Numbered from the stretch's first letter, positions 26,093 to 33,871 are shown. The stretch: 64,000 nt of DNA from Bryobacterales bacterium (GCA_003170295.1 PNAJ01000047.1:1-64000), one strand, 5' to 3'. The notes: generated by a model not told the origin, from the sequence alone. Numbers and translations are program-made.

Positions 26093-26980
26093 TCAGCCCT
26101 TAATTCCGTCGAACGCCTGCTCGATTTCCTTCTTCGCGTCCGGCCCGATCGGCGTCAGGGGCAGGCGTGGTATCCCGCCGTAGTAGCCATTCAAATCCAT
26201 CGCGTATTTCAAACCCGGTACGCCGTACTTCGACGTGACCAGCTGCGCCGCGGGTGCGATGCGGTTCTGCCAGTCGAGCGCCGCCGCTCCCTCGCGCGTC
26301 CGATGCGCCTCGTAAATCGAAATCGCGGAGTACGGAGCCGCATTCGCATACGACAGCACCGCACCGACCGCGCCGACGGCCAGCGACGGCGCGAGCGTGG
26401 GCGCGGAGCCAACCAACACCTGAAACCCCGGCTTGACCTCTCGAATCATCTGCATCACTTTTTCGAGATTGCCCGAGCTTTCCTTAATCGCGATGATGTT
26501 TGGATGATGCGACAGGGCGGCTACCGCATCGGTCATAATGTCGACGCCCGTCACTTGCGGCCAGTTGTAGATTATCAGAGGGATCTTCGATGAATCGGCG
26601 ACAGCCCGGAAGAACAGCATCTGCGCATCGGCCCGATTGATTAGATTTTTGTAGTAGAACGGCGTGCGAACCACCGCCGCTTTGTATCCGATATCGGCCG
26701 CGCGATTGGTCAGCGCGATGGTCTCTCGGACGCCTTCAACTCCGGTTCCCGCCATCAACAATTTTCCCGGCGCGGCGTATTCGGCGGCCCATTCCCACAA
26801 CTGGATCTTTTCTTCCGTCGTGAGATAAACGCTCTCGCCCGTCGACCCGCAGACGACGTATCCGGCAAGACCTGTGCGATTCCACTTCTCGATGTTGTGC
26901 TGGACCTTGACCTTATACAGGTCGCCCAAATGATCGAAAGGAGTCGCGATCGGAGGGAAAATGCCGTGCAGCTTTAACAT
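26093..26980 (-). CDS. DapA/N-acetylneuraminate lyase family aldolase
   Basis: A class I aldolase: GSTGES (45-50) binds the keto acid carboxylate, Tyr138 (IIYNWP) and Lys166 (AIKESSG) are catalytic. The C-terminal MDLNGYYGGIPRLPL is more like 4-hydroxy-2-oxoglutarate or related aldolases than true DapA, so I avoid the name dapA. The ATG at 26980 fits the family, but no Shine-Dalgarno precedes it; instead a hairpin ends 8 nt upstream. Confidence 0.85.
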   Translation of the reverse strand: MLKLHGIFPPIATPFDHLGDLYKVKVQHNIEKWNRTGLAGYVVCGSTGESVYLTTEEKIQLWEWAAEYAAPGKLLMAGTGVEGVRETIALTNRAADIGYKAAVVRTPFYYKNLINRADAQMLFFRAVADSSKIPLIIYNWPQVTGVDIMTDAVAALSHHPNIIAIKESSGNLEKVMQMIREVKPGFQVLVGSAPTLAPSLAVGAVGAVLSYANAAPYSAISIYEAHRTREGAAALDWQNRIAPAAQLVTSKYGVPGLKYAMDLNGYYGGIPRLPLTPIGPDAKKEIEQAFDGIKG

Positions 26981-26987
26981 GAGGGAG

Positions 26988-27012
26988 GGGACCGATGGCG
27001 CGCACCGGTCCC
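26988..27012 (-). terminator. Candidate terminator hairpin between atpE and the aldolase gene
   Basis: GGGACCG (26988-26994) pairs exactly with CGGTCCC (27006-27012). It lies 17 nt beyond the atpE stop and 8 nt before the aldolase ATG. On the minus strand no T-run follows, so termination would be weak or factor-dependent; the hairpin could equally limit translation of the aldolase. Confidence 0.4.
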
Positions 27013-27028
27013 TTATTCTTTCGAAGGA

Positions 27029-27334
27029 CTACTTACCGTAGACAATTGCGAACGTGTAGAGAGCGAGCGACTCGATCAGCGCGAGGCCCAGAATCAGTGC
27101 CAGACGGATCGCGGCGGTATTACCCGGATTGCGTGCCATCGCTTCGCAAGCGCCAGCCGTCGCCTTACCCTGGCCCAAGGCGCACAAGCCCGAGGCGATG
27201 CCCATGCCGATCCCGATGCCGATCCATTTCAACCCGCTCTGGTCGGCGGCCGGGGTAGTCGTCCCCTGCGCGAACACCGGGGTGGCCGCAAGAATCATCA
27301 CCACTAAAATCAGAAACACCAACTTCTTACTCAT
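27029..27334 (-). CDS. atpE: ATP synthase F0 subunit c
   Basis: Two membrane helices form the rotor hairpin: GIGIGMGIASGLCALGQGKA and LALILGLALIESLALYTFAI with the loop ARNPG. The ion-binding carboxylate is Glu88. Gln55, Ser89 and Tyr93 are at the positions that form a Na+ site in Ilyobacter and Propionigenium c-rings. A 22-residue signal-like N-terminus (MSKKLVFLILVVMILAATPV) precedes the hairpin. The start is fixed by AAGGAGAAG upstream of ATG 27334. F1 genes and subunits b and delta are not in the window. Confidence 0.93.
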   Translation of the reverse strand: MSKKLVFLILVVMILAATPVFAQGTTTPAADQSGLKWIGIGIGMGIASGLCALGQGKATAGACEAMARNPGNTAAIRLALILGLALIESLALYTFAIVYGK

Positions 27335-27430
27335 TAGCTTTCTTCTCCTTATTAGATTCCGCCGAGGAGGTGGTGCCACTCCGGTCCTGGGGGGCCGGCG
27401 GCTCACACTCGGCGGACAATCATGCCGTTA

Positions 27431-28165
27431 TTAATGGTCGTGTGCCGTGGCGCCTCTCACATACACCATCGAGAGCAAAGTAAAAATGTAGGCTTGCAGA
27501 AATGCGACGAATATGTGCAGAGCCATGAAAATCACGGGCACCACAATGTAGGTCAGGCCCAAGAATACGCTGGTCACCTGCTCGCCCGCGAACATGTTCG
27601 CGTAGAGTCGCAGCGTGAGCGAAAACGGGCGTGCCAGATGGCTGATAATCTCGATCGGAATCATCAGCGGAAACAGCCACCAGATCGGCCCTACAAACTG
27701 CAACAGATACTTTAGTCCGTTCGAACGGAAGCCCCAGAAGTGGTAATAAAGGAAAGTACACGTTGCCAGTCCCAGTGGCACTGCGACGGTCATCGTCGGT
27801 GATTCAAAAATCGGAATCGCGCCGATCAGGTTCATGAACAGAATAAATATGAAGATGGTGCCGAAGTATGGGACAAACTTCTTGCCATGCTCGATGCCCG
27901 CTTCGTCGACTGTGTTTGCCAGGAAATCGTAGAAGACTTCGGCAAGATGCTGGATCTTGCCCGGCTTATCCACTGAAAGTTTCGTCCGGAGCACCGCAAA
28001 CAACACCAGCAGGAACGCGAACACCAACAACTCCATCACCAGCCAGTTTTGCCACGGTCTTTCGGGATGCTCGGCGGTAATGCGCAACGCGCCTAAAATC
28101 GAGTTCGCCACTTCGGCCAGATGGTCGTTAAACAGCGCAGTGAGCCACAGCTCAGGTTCTTGCAT
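27431..28165 (-). CDS. atpB: ATP synthase F0 subunit a
   Basis: The stator channel subunit with the essential Arg186 in FSLTLRLYANMFAGE. Other family segments are TVDEAGIEHGKKFVPYFGTIF and LMNLIGAIP-like sequence. Length (244 residues) is normal. It overlaps atpI by 14 nt and is followed after 96 nt by atpE, which has its own strong ribosome site, consistent with high c-subunit demand. Confidence 0.95.
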   Translation of the reverse strand: MQEPELWLTALFNDHLAEVANSILGALRITAEHPERPWQNWLVMELLVFAFLLVLFAVLRTKLSVDKPGKIQHLAEVFYDFLANTVDEAGIEHGKKFVPYFGTIFIFILFMNLIGAIPIFESPTMTVAVPLGLATCTFLYYHFWGFRSNGLKYLLQFVGPIWWLFPLMIPIEIISHLARPFSLTLRLYANMFAGEQVTSVFLGLTYIVVPVIFMALHIFVAFLQAYIFTLLSMVYVRGATAHDH

Positions 28166-28520
28166 AGATCAACTCGTACAGGATTTCGATGATGACGGCA
28201 GCCGCGGAAACGGACAGTCCCGCCAGCACAGCCACCAAGGTAACGACTAGAATTTTCACTATAACATAGACCACTCCGCCGACCAGAAAATAGCGCACCG
28301 CGAAGAATCCGGTGGATGCGCCCCCGGAGCCATCCAGGCTTTCCACCAGTCGCTGGAGCGAATAGAAATTGAAGGCCGACAGAACACTTCCCAGCAGGAA
28401 TCCAGCGGCAACGCGCGGACCGTGCAGCGCGAACGTCACGATGGTTCCGATCAGACCCACCGCGATCGTGAAGCGAAAAATCCGCGCCAGAGCCCGTTCG
28501 TAAAACTCGGCATGGCTCAT
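28152..28520 (-). CDS. atpI: ATP synthase subunit I-like protein
   Basis: A 122-residue protein with four hydrophobic helices placed just before atpB, the position and size of AtpI, which helps assemble the c-ring. The ATG at 28520 overlaps the atpZ stop as ATGA; a longer upstream frame is read-through. AtpI sequences vary, so the assignment rests largely on context. Confidence 0.75.
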   Translation of the reverse strand: MSHAEFYERALARIFRFTIAVGLIGTIVTFALHGPRVAAGFLLGSVLSAFNFYSLQRLVESLDGSGGASTGFFAVRYFLVGGVVYVIVKILVVTLVAVLAGLSVSAAAVIIEILYELIYART

Positions 28521-28729
28521 TTGGATTCGTTGCTGAGCGATCGAACCAGTTGCGCGAATCCGGCGGCGCCGCCCAGCATTAGAAAAACCGTTCGCAGGAA
28601 GTGTGTGGAGAACAGATTGTCGAGGCCATAGCCGATCGCATATCCCACCAAGGTCGCGACAGGCAAAAGAATCGCGTAGGAGAGATATCGAACCAGCATG
28701 CCCCACGAATTGTCGTTCCGCGCGCTCAC
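28517..28729 (-). CDS. atpZ: AtpZ/AtpQ-type small membrane protein of the F0 operon
   Basis: A 70-residue protein with two helices: LVRYLSYAILLPVATLVGYA and FLRTVFLMLGGAAGFAQLVR. This pattern matches the short F0F1-ATPase-associated AtpZ family (PF09527), which together with AtpI has been linked to Mg2+/Ca2+ uptake or c-ring assembly. It overlaps hemD (ATGA) upstream and atpI downstream. Confidence 0.75.
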   Translation of the reverse strand: MSARNDNSWGMLVRYLSYAILLPVATLVGYAIGYGLDNLFSTHFLRTVFLMLGGAAGFAQLVRSLSNESK

Positions 28730-29544
28730 TGCTTTGATTCTAGAAGCTGCGCGGCCTTCGCTGCGGCTTCATTCACCAGGAAACCCATTTTCGGATGGGA
28801 CGGCTCCATATCCGGCTCGATTCCGAACTCGCGCAGAGTCTCGCTGGTCGAGGGACCGACCGACGCGATCACGATTTTCTTCATCGCGCGCCGCACCTCG
28901 TCTTCCAGGCCTTCTTCGGCGGCGATCCTCATCAGGTGCGGCACCTGAATCGAGGTCGTGAACATCGCCACGTCGAATTCGCCCGCGGCCAGCCGCTTCA
29001 CGGCCTCGCGCAGAGGACCGCAATCGAGCGGCAGGCCCCATTGATACACCGGCACTGTGGTTACATTTGCGCCGCGTCCGCGCAAGGCATCGATCAATTC
29101 CGTGGCCGGCCGGCCGTACTCCTGCACTACGATTTTTCGCTCGGCGCGGCCCTCAATCGCGGCTAGAATTTCGCGCCATGTGTTTGGCTCGGGTACCATC
29201 ACCTGTGCCGGAATGCCCCATTCGCGAAGAACCGCCATCGGTTTCGATCCACGCACGACAAGGGTCAGCTCGCGTAGAGCGTTCTTGAAACTATCCTCCC
29301 GATAGCGCGTGCTCAGAACATCGTTCAGGAGTCGCGTGCCCACGCCGGTCAGCAGGATCATCATGTCGAAGTCGCCGCGAAACAGTTTTTCGGCGAACTC
29401 GAACGCTTGGGGATTATCGGCGAGAGGCACTTCGCGCATCGAGGGCGCGACAAAAGGCTCCCCGCGCTGGCCGCGGATCAGGCGTTCGATTTCAGTCGAG
29501 CGCCGGCTTTCGAGCGACAGCACCCGCAATCCGTCGAAAGGCAC
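28726..29544 (-). CDS. hemD: Uroporphyrinogen-III synthase
   Basis: Closes and inverts hydroxymethylbilane to uroporphyrinogen III. The protein has the two alternating domains of HemD: LSLESRRSTEIERLI at the start, FDMMILLTGVGTRLL, then VVQEYGRPATELIDALRGRG and VASVGPSTSETLREFGI. Starts with GTG. It is joined to atpZ by an ATGA overlap, an unusual link of haem synthesis with F0 genes; the cytochrome c gene directly upstream makes functional sense of it. Confidence 0.85.
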   Translation of the reverse strand: MPFDGLRVLSLESRRSTEIERLIRGQRGEPFVAPSMREVPLADNPQAFEFAEKLFRGDFDMMILLTGVGTRLLNDVLSTRYREDSFKNALRELTLVVRGSKPMAVLREWGIPAQVMVPEPNTWREILAAIEGRAERKIVVQEYGRPATELIDALRGRGANVTTVPVYQWGLPLDCGPLREAVKRLAAGEFDVAMFTTSIQVPHLMRIAAEEGLEDEVRRAMKKIVIASVGPSTSETLREFGIEPDMEPSHPKMGFLVNEAAAKAAQLLESKQ

Positions 29545-29547
29545 GAG

Positions 29548-29946
29548 TTATTTTGCGGGCGGAGCGGCAGGCTTCGCCTCGGCGGCGGGCGGAGCCATGG
29601 CCGGTTCATGAGTGCCGCGATGGCAGGTGTAGCAAGTGACGTGCTCCTTGCCATCGGGGAACTTGGCGTTGATTTCCTTGGTCATCGTAATCATGTGGCG
29701 CGCGATGACTTTGTGCGGATTCTCGTCGCTTGCAAAATCGCCCTGCATGTGGCACGCCAGGCAGTTGCCCCCCAGCGCGGCCGCGAACTTCATCATGATG
29801 CCGCCGTGAAGTTCCTCCACGGTCAACACCTGCAGATTCTTCGGCGGCGGCTGCGGCTCACGCTTCTGCTTGCCGTCCTGCTGCGGCTGCGCAAGAAGAA
29901 TGGCGGAGAAAATCGCGAGAGAAGCTAACGAAGCGAAGACGCGCAT
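29548..29946 (-). CDS. Dihaem c-type cytochrome, reaction-centre cytochrome-like
   Basis: After a signal peptide (to about residue 20) the protein has two haem sites, CLACH (62-66) and CYTCH (105-109), each preceded by the helix with methionines (MMKFAAALG, HMITMTKEINAKF) typical of the CytoC_RC family (PF02276). Acidobacteria carry many short members that are not part of a photosynthetic centre; they probably serve as periplasmic electron carriers. A TATTAT six nt before the ATG raises the option of a leaderless message. hemD follows after 3 nt. Confidence 0.85.
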   Translation of the reverse strand: MRVFASLASLAIFSAILLAQPQQDGKQKREPQPPPKNLQVLTVEELHGGIMMKFAAALGGNCLACHMQGDFASDENPHKVIARHMITMTKEINAKFPDGKEHVTCYTCHRGTHEPAMAPPAAEAKPAAPPAK

Positions 29947-29993
29947 TTGTCTATAATACAAAACGGCGGGACCGGTGACTAGCAGTACTGCGC

Positions 29994-30022
29994 TTGACAC
30001 GCACAATTCGGAGGACTAGTCT
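29994..30022 (+). promoter_or_regulatory. Candidate sigma70 promoter of the ice-binding-like gene
   Basis: TTGACA (29994-29999), 17-nt spacer, TAGTCT (30017-30022). It faces the PEP-CTERM gene whose coding region starts at 30295, giving a long leader of about 265 nt that contains a small open frame and stable hairpins. Confidence 0.45.
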
Positions 30023-30116
30023 AAAAGACACACTCTTTTTGGGTAGGGCCAAAATATTGAGTATTTGTGAAACAGATTTGGTGTCTGGTTCATCCTTATA
30101 GACACAGCCTGTTTAC

Positions 30117-30145
30117 TAGCATCAGGATACGGAAATCCTGAAGCG
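30117..30145 (+). promoter_or_regulatory. Hairpin in the leader of the ice-binding-like gene
   Basis: TCAGGAT-acggaa-ATCCTGA is an exact 7-bp stem, extended on both sides by GC pairs across an A-A mismatch. It lies just upstream of GGAGGG and the small ATG frame at 30157. Confidence 0.5.
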
Positions 30146-30156
30146 TTGGAGGGAAC

Positions 30157-30228
30157 ATGCGATTCGGGTTACTCAAGAAGCTAAGAGTCGTCGTGCCTGC
30201 GGCCGGGCGGCACCATCGATCTGGGTAA
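30157..30228 (+). CDS. Possible 23-residue leader peptide
   Basis: ATG behind a GGAGGG ribosome site; the peptide begins MRFGLLKKLRVVVPAAGRHH and is strongly basic. Its last codons lie within the hairpin at 30209-30244, an arrangement seen in attenuators. It could also be the remnant of a signal-peptide start. No homologue is recognised. Confidence 0.3.
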   Translation: MRFGLLKKLRVVVPAAGRHHRSG

Positions 30229-30244
30229 CGCCAGGATGGTTGCC
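30209..30244 (+). promoter_or_regulatory. Long hairpin ahead of the ice-binding-like gene
   Basis: GGC-ACCATC pairs with GATGGT-(T)-GCC and an inner stem CTGG pairs with CCAG around the loop GTAACG. AATTTA follows, weaker than a usual terminator tail. Position 51 nt before the ATG and overlap with the small frame suggest attenuation or mRNA protection. Confidence 0.45.
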
Positions 30245-30294
30245 GAATTTACAACTGCCTAAGTCAAAGTCGGAAAAGCGAGAGGTTAACTTTT

Positions 30295-31206
30295 ATGTCT
30301 ATGAAGCTTCTGGGGAGAGGCAGCACTTTCCTGTTTTGCGCGGCTTGCGCTATTTTCCAAATCGCCACGGCGCCGAATGCCTTGGCGGGTGCGATCCTGG
30401 GGCCCAATTTGAGCACTTTCGCTCTGCTGGGTGGAGCGGGAGTGGCCATTAATGGCACCGGGTCCGTGATCACCGGAAGTATCGGCGGCTGCTGTACCGC
30501 CACGGCGGTCACCGGCGTTATTCCAACAAATTTCACAGATTCCGGCGGAACGGTATACAATACCGGATCCCTTCCTACCGCAACCGAGACCGCGGCTAAC
30601 GCTGAATTAAACACGGCGATCACTGCCCTAAACAACATGACGCCCACCTTTGAAGGGACGCTGAATAATATAACGCTCGGGCCGGGCGTCTATTCCATTG
30701 ATGCGACGCCCCTCACGGGAACCCTCACTCTTGACGGTGCAGGCAACGCCAATGCCTTGTGGGTTTTCCTGGAATCGAGTTCGCTCACAACTGCAAGCAG
30801 CTCGAGTGTCATCGTGCAAGGTACAGGTGCAGGTGCAGGTGTGTATTGGGTGATGACGACATCCGCGTCTCTCGGTTCAAACTCTGTGTTCGAGGGAAAT
30901 ATTCTCGCTAATCAGGGGATCCTGGTGGGTACCAACGTGACAGATCCGTGCGGTAGACTCTTGACGCAAGTTGCTGCAGTGACGCTGACTGGTACCGACA
31001 CCATCGGTATCGGGAATAGTTGCACGGGCGCTCTGGCTGGCAGCAACGGCTTGAGTGGCGGCGGTACGCTCGTAAATGGAGTGATCACTCCTCTGCCGTT
31101 TGCCGGCATCGCTACTCCGGAGCCCGGCACATTTTTCCTCTTGGTCCCCGGTCTCGCCGCCTTGGGGATACTGCGGAAACGGTCGCGGTCAAAATCACAC
31201 GCGTAG
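30295..31206 (+). CDS. DUF3494 ice-binding-like protein with PEP-CTERM sorting signal
   Basis: A signal peptide (to about ALAGA, residue 32) is followed by the ice-binding-like beta-solenoid (PF11999): LLGGAGVAINGTGSVITGSI, TFEGTLNNITLGPGVYSI, GAGNANALWVFLESSSLTT and GILVGTNVTDPCGRLL. The C-terminus TPEPGTFFLLVPGLAALGIL followed by RKRSRSK is a PEP-CTERM tail recognised by exosortase, so the protein is probably attached or exported at the cell surface. Members either bind ice or act as adhesins; which applies is not known. A GTGCAG tandem near 30824-30841 encodes GTGAGAG. Confidence 0.9.
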   Translation: MSMKLLGRGSTFLFCAACAIFQIATAPNALAGAILGPNLSTFALLGGAGVAINGTGSVITGSIGGCCTATAVTGVIPTNFTDSGGTVYNTGSLPTATETAANAELNTAITALNNMTPTFEGTLNNITLGPGVYSIDATPLTGTLTLDGAGNANALWVFLESSSLTTASSSSVIVQGTGAGAGVYWVMTTSASLGSNSVFEGNILANQGILVGTNVTDPCGRLLTQVAAVTLTGTDTIGIGNSCTGALAGSNGLSGGGTLVNGVITPLPFAGIATPEPGTFFLLVPGLAALGILRKRSRSKSHA

Positions 31207-31321
31207 CAGACACTGCACGCCTTCCAGCCTGTGCTTTTGGGGGCCTGCTCGCTGACGCAAGTTCAGCGATGCGGGAGGTTCTCCTTTGTACTCTTAGTCA
31301 TACGGGCACGGCATTTTTCAC

Positions 31322-31366
31322 TTGACGAATATAGCAATTTGCGATACGATAATTGCGGATTGCAAT
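31322..31366 (+). promoter_or_regulatory. Promoter and operator of the XRE-NfeD-flotillin-PspA operon
   Basis: TTGACG (31322-31327), exact 17-nt spacer, TACGAT (31345-31350). ATTGC-GGATT-GCAAT (about 31352-31366) is an inverted repeat, and GCAATTTGC lies in the spacer, good candidates for self-binding of the XRE protein. Transcription would begin about 10 nt before the ATG at 31367, which has no Shine-Dalgarno, suggesting a leaderless or near-leaderless message. Confidence 0.6.
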
Positions 31367-31867
31367 ATGAGGCTCGGCGAGAAAATTCGCTATCTGCGCT
31401 TGGTTGAAGGCACCCTCCGGGGGCTTGACCGCGAAATGACGCAGCAGGAAGTGGTTCGCGCCATCGCGCGGCAGATGAAAGGGACCATCAGCCAGTCGTA
31501 TCTTTCCCAAATTGAGAGCGGCGCGCGGCCTCATCTCACCAACTCGACGCGGATGCTGCTGGCGAAGTTTTTCGGCGTTCATCCCGGTTATCTGGTGGAC
31601 GATCCGGAGGGTTTTCATACGGAGCTGGTCAGCGGCGTGCGGGTCGAAGAGGACCAGCTCGACTTATGGCTGATCAGCGGAGCGGAGCGTTTCGCACGCG
31701 ATCGGGAAGTGAGCCGCGCGCTGCTTTCGCTGGCCCGTCACGCCGATTCGCGCAAATGCCTGGTGCTGCTCTACGCGATTCTCGATACGCCGGAGCTGGT
31801 CGACCGGCTGCTCGCGGTGTTAAGCCCCGCTCTGAATCAAGGAGCAAAGCTCAAAGAGGCGGTATGA
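31367..31867 (+). CDS. XRE family transcriptional regulator
   Basis: The N-terminal helix-turn-helix domain covers about residues 1-75: LGEKIRYLRLVEG, MTQQEVVRAIARQ, ISQSYLSQIESGARPHLTNS and LLAKFFGVHPGYLV. A helical C-terminal domain of about 85 residues may sense or dimerise. It heads the NfeD-flotillin-PspA operon and overlaps the NfeD-like gene as ATGA, so it most likely controls this operon, including itself, in response to membrane stress. Confidence 0.85.
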   Translation: MRLGEKIRYLRLVEGTLRGLDREMTQQEVVRAIARQMKGTISQSYLSQIESGARPHLTNSTRMLLAKFFGVHPGYLVDDPEGFHTELVSGVRVEEDQLDLWLISGAERFARDREVSRALLSLARHADSRKCLVLLYAILDTPELVDRLLAVLSPALNQGAKLKEAV

Positions 31868-32430
31868 CCTGGGAAAACTTCTATCTCACTACATTCCTCG
31901 TTGGTTTTCTGTTGAGCGCGGTCTCGTTTTTCGCCGGCGCGCTTCGACTGCCGCATTTTCACGCGCACGCGCACGGCCACGGTTTCGGCAAGGCCGGAGG
32001 AAAGGGTGGGGTGTCGCCGTTCAACTACGGCACCATCGCCGCGTTTTTATGCTGGTTCGGCGGAACTGGATATCTGCTGGAGCGCCACTCGAATGTCTGG
32101 GCGTATCTCGCCCTGCTGATTTCGATGATGAGCGGGATTGGCGGCGCAGCCTTGATCTTCTGGTGTCTCTGGAAGCTGAATAAGCACGAGCAGCCGCTCG
32201 ATCCAGCGGATTACGACATGATCGGGGTGCTCGGAAAGGTCGCCAGCCCGATTCGGCCGGGAGGCACGGGCGAACTGATTTACTCCCGCGCGGGTTCGCG
32301 CCGCTGCGCAGCGGCGCGTAGCGAGGATGGAACGGAAATTGCGCGCGACTCCGAAGTGGTCGTCACGCGATTTGAAAAAGGCATTGTGTACGTCCGCCGC
32401 TGGGATGAGCTCAACGGCGAAAAGCTCTAA
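31864..32430 (+). CDS. NfeD-like membrane protein
   Basis: Three N-terminal hydrophobic segments (LTTFLVGFLLSAVSFFAGAL; FNYGTIAAFLCWFGGTGYLL; YLALLISMMSGIGGAALIFW) with a His-rich stretch HFHAHAHGHGFG between the first two, then a C-terminal OB-fold NfeD domain (IGVLGKVASPIRPGGTGELI). NfeD proteins are encoded with flotillins (YuaF-YuaG in Bacillus) and help flotillin assembly. ATGA overlap with the regulator and 10 nt to the flotillin gene. Confidence 0.82.
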   Translation: MTWENFYLTTFLVGFLLSAVSFFAGALRLPHFHAHAHGHGFGKAGGKGGVSPFNYGTIAAFLCWFGGTGYLLERHSNVWAYLALLISMMSGIGGAALIFWCLWKLNKHEQPLDPADYDMIGVLGKVASPIRPGGTGELIYSRAGSRRCAAARSEDGTEIARDSEVVVTRFEKGIVYVRRWDELNGEKL

Positions 32431-32440
32431 GAAAGGGTAT

Positions 32441-33868
32441 ATGCATATTCCGCAAGAAGTAATCGTGATTGTCGTCCTGGCTCTGGTCGCCATTTTTTTC
32501 CTGATGACGATGTTCGCGCAGTTGTATCGCAAGGCCGGTCCGCATCAGGCGCTGGTGGTTTATGGAATCCGGGGTACACGCATCATCAAAGGGCGCGGGA
32601 CAGTAATTTTCCCCATGCTCGAAACGTATCGCGAGCTGTCGCTGCAACTGATGTCCTTCGACGTCGCGCCGCAGCAGGAGCTTTACACCGCGCAAGGCGT
32701 CGCGGTGACGGTGGAGGCAGTCTCGCAGATCAAAGTTAAATCGGATCCGGAGTCGATCATCACCGCCGCCGAACAATTTCTGACCAAGAATGACGACGAG
32801 CGGCAAGGCCTCATTAAGCTCGTGATGGAAGGACACCTGCGCGGCATCATCGGCCAATTGTCGGTGGAACAGATCGTGAAGGAACCGGAGATGGTGGGCG
32901 ACCGGGTGCGCGCCACTTGCGCCGACGACATGACCAAGATGGGTCTCGAAGTGATTTCCTTCACCATCAAGGAAATTCGCGATAAGAACGACTACATCAC
33001 CAACATGGGGCGTCCCGACGTTGCCCGCGTGAAGCGCGACGCCGAGATCGCCACGGCCGAAGCCGAGCGCGACACCGCGATTAAGCGCGCCGAAGCCAGC
33101 CGTGCCGCGGCCGTCGCCACTGCGCAGGCCGATCAGGAACGAGTGCTCGCACAGACGCTGTCTTTGGCGAAACAGGCCGAATCCCAGCGCGATCTGGAAG
33201 TGAAGAAAGCACAGTATCTCGAACTCACCAAGAGGCAGCAGGCGCAAGCCGACAAAGCGTACGACATCCAGACCAATATCATGCAGCAGCAGGTGGTGGC
33301 GGAGGCCGTCAAGGTCCGTCAAGTGGAAAAAGAACAGGAAATCAAGGTGCAGGAAGCGGAGATTCTGCGCCGCGAAAGAGAACTGACCGCGACCGTGCTC
33401 AAGCAAGCCGACGCGGAGCGCAAGCGCATCGAAACGATGGCGGCCGCCGAGCGCCAGCGGAATATTTTCGAAGCCGAAGGCCGCGCCTCGGCGATTCGTA
33501 CGCAAGGTGAGGCCGAAGCCGAGATCATCCTCAAAAAGGGCGAGGCCGAAGCGAAAGCAATGAGTGTCAAAGCCGAGGCGTATCAGGAATGGAACCAGGC
33601 GGCGGTGATCGACAAGCTGCTCACCAACATGCCTGAAATCGCGAGGGCGCTGGCCGCGCCACTGGCGAACGTCGACAAGATCACGATCGTTTCCACGGGA
33701 AACGGCAATTCCGCCGGAATGCATAAGATCACAGGCGACATGACGGAGATTGCGGCGCAGATACCCGCGCTGTTTGAAACGCTCAGCGGCATGAAGATGT
33801 CGGAGCTATTCGGAAAAGTAAAGACCATCGCAGACACATCAAGCAAAGAAACGCCGGCAAAGGAGTAA
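32441..33868 (+). CDS. Flotillin-like SPFH protein
   Basis: A single N-terminal membrane helix (VIVIVVLALVAIFFLMTMFA) is followed by the SPFH domain (about 50-200) with DVAPQQELYTAQGVAVTVEA and LEVISFTIKEIRDKNDYI. A long coiled coil follows, rich in EAERDTAIKRAEASRAAA-type repeats, and ends with the flotillin C-terminal region (EIARALAAPLANVDKITIV). Flotillins organise membrane microdomains. ATG 32441 has GAAAGGG upstream. It lies between NfeD and PspA genes. Confidence 0.92.
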   Translation: MHIPQEVIVIVVLALVAIFFLMTMFAQLYRKAGPHQALVVYGIRGTRIIKGRGTVIFPMLETYRELSLQLMSFDVAPQQELYTAQGVAVTVEAVSQIKVKSDPESIITAAEQFLTKNDDERQGLIKLVMEGHLRGIIGQLSVEQIVKEPEMVGDRVRATCADDMTKMGLEVISFTIKEIRDKNDYITNMGRPDVARVKRDAEIATAEAERDTAIKRAEASRAAAVATAQADQERVLAQTLSLAKQAESQRDLEVKKAQYLELTKRQQAQADKAYDIQTNIMQQQVVAEAVKVRQVEKEQEIKVQEAEILRRERELTATVLKQADAERKRIETMAAAERQRNIFEAEGRASAIRTQGEAEAEIILKKGEAEAKAMSVKAEAYQEWNQAAVIDKLLTNMPEIARALAAPLANVDKITIVSTGNGNSAGMHKITGDMTEIAAQIPALFETLSGMKMSELFGKVKTIADTSSKETPAKE

Positions 33869-33871
33869 ATT

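Noticed and set aside
30100-30250. Cyclic di-GMP (GEMM) riboswitch before the PEP-CTERM gene
   Set aside because: The 3' part GGTTGCCGAA is faintly similar, but the conserved CACGCACA and ACGCAAAGCC segments are absent, and the pairing found is a simple long hairpin.
32411-33724. 437-codon minus-strand frame opposite the flotillin gene
   Set aside because: His/Leu/Gly-rich antisense shadow; the plus-strand SPFH protein is clear.
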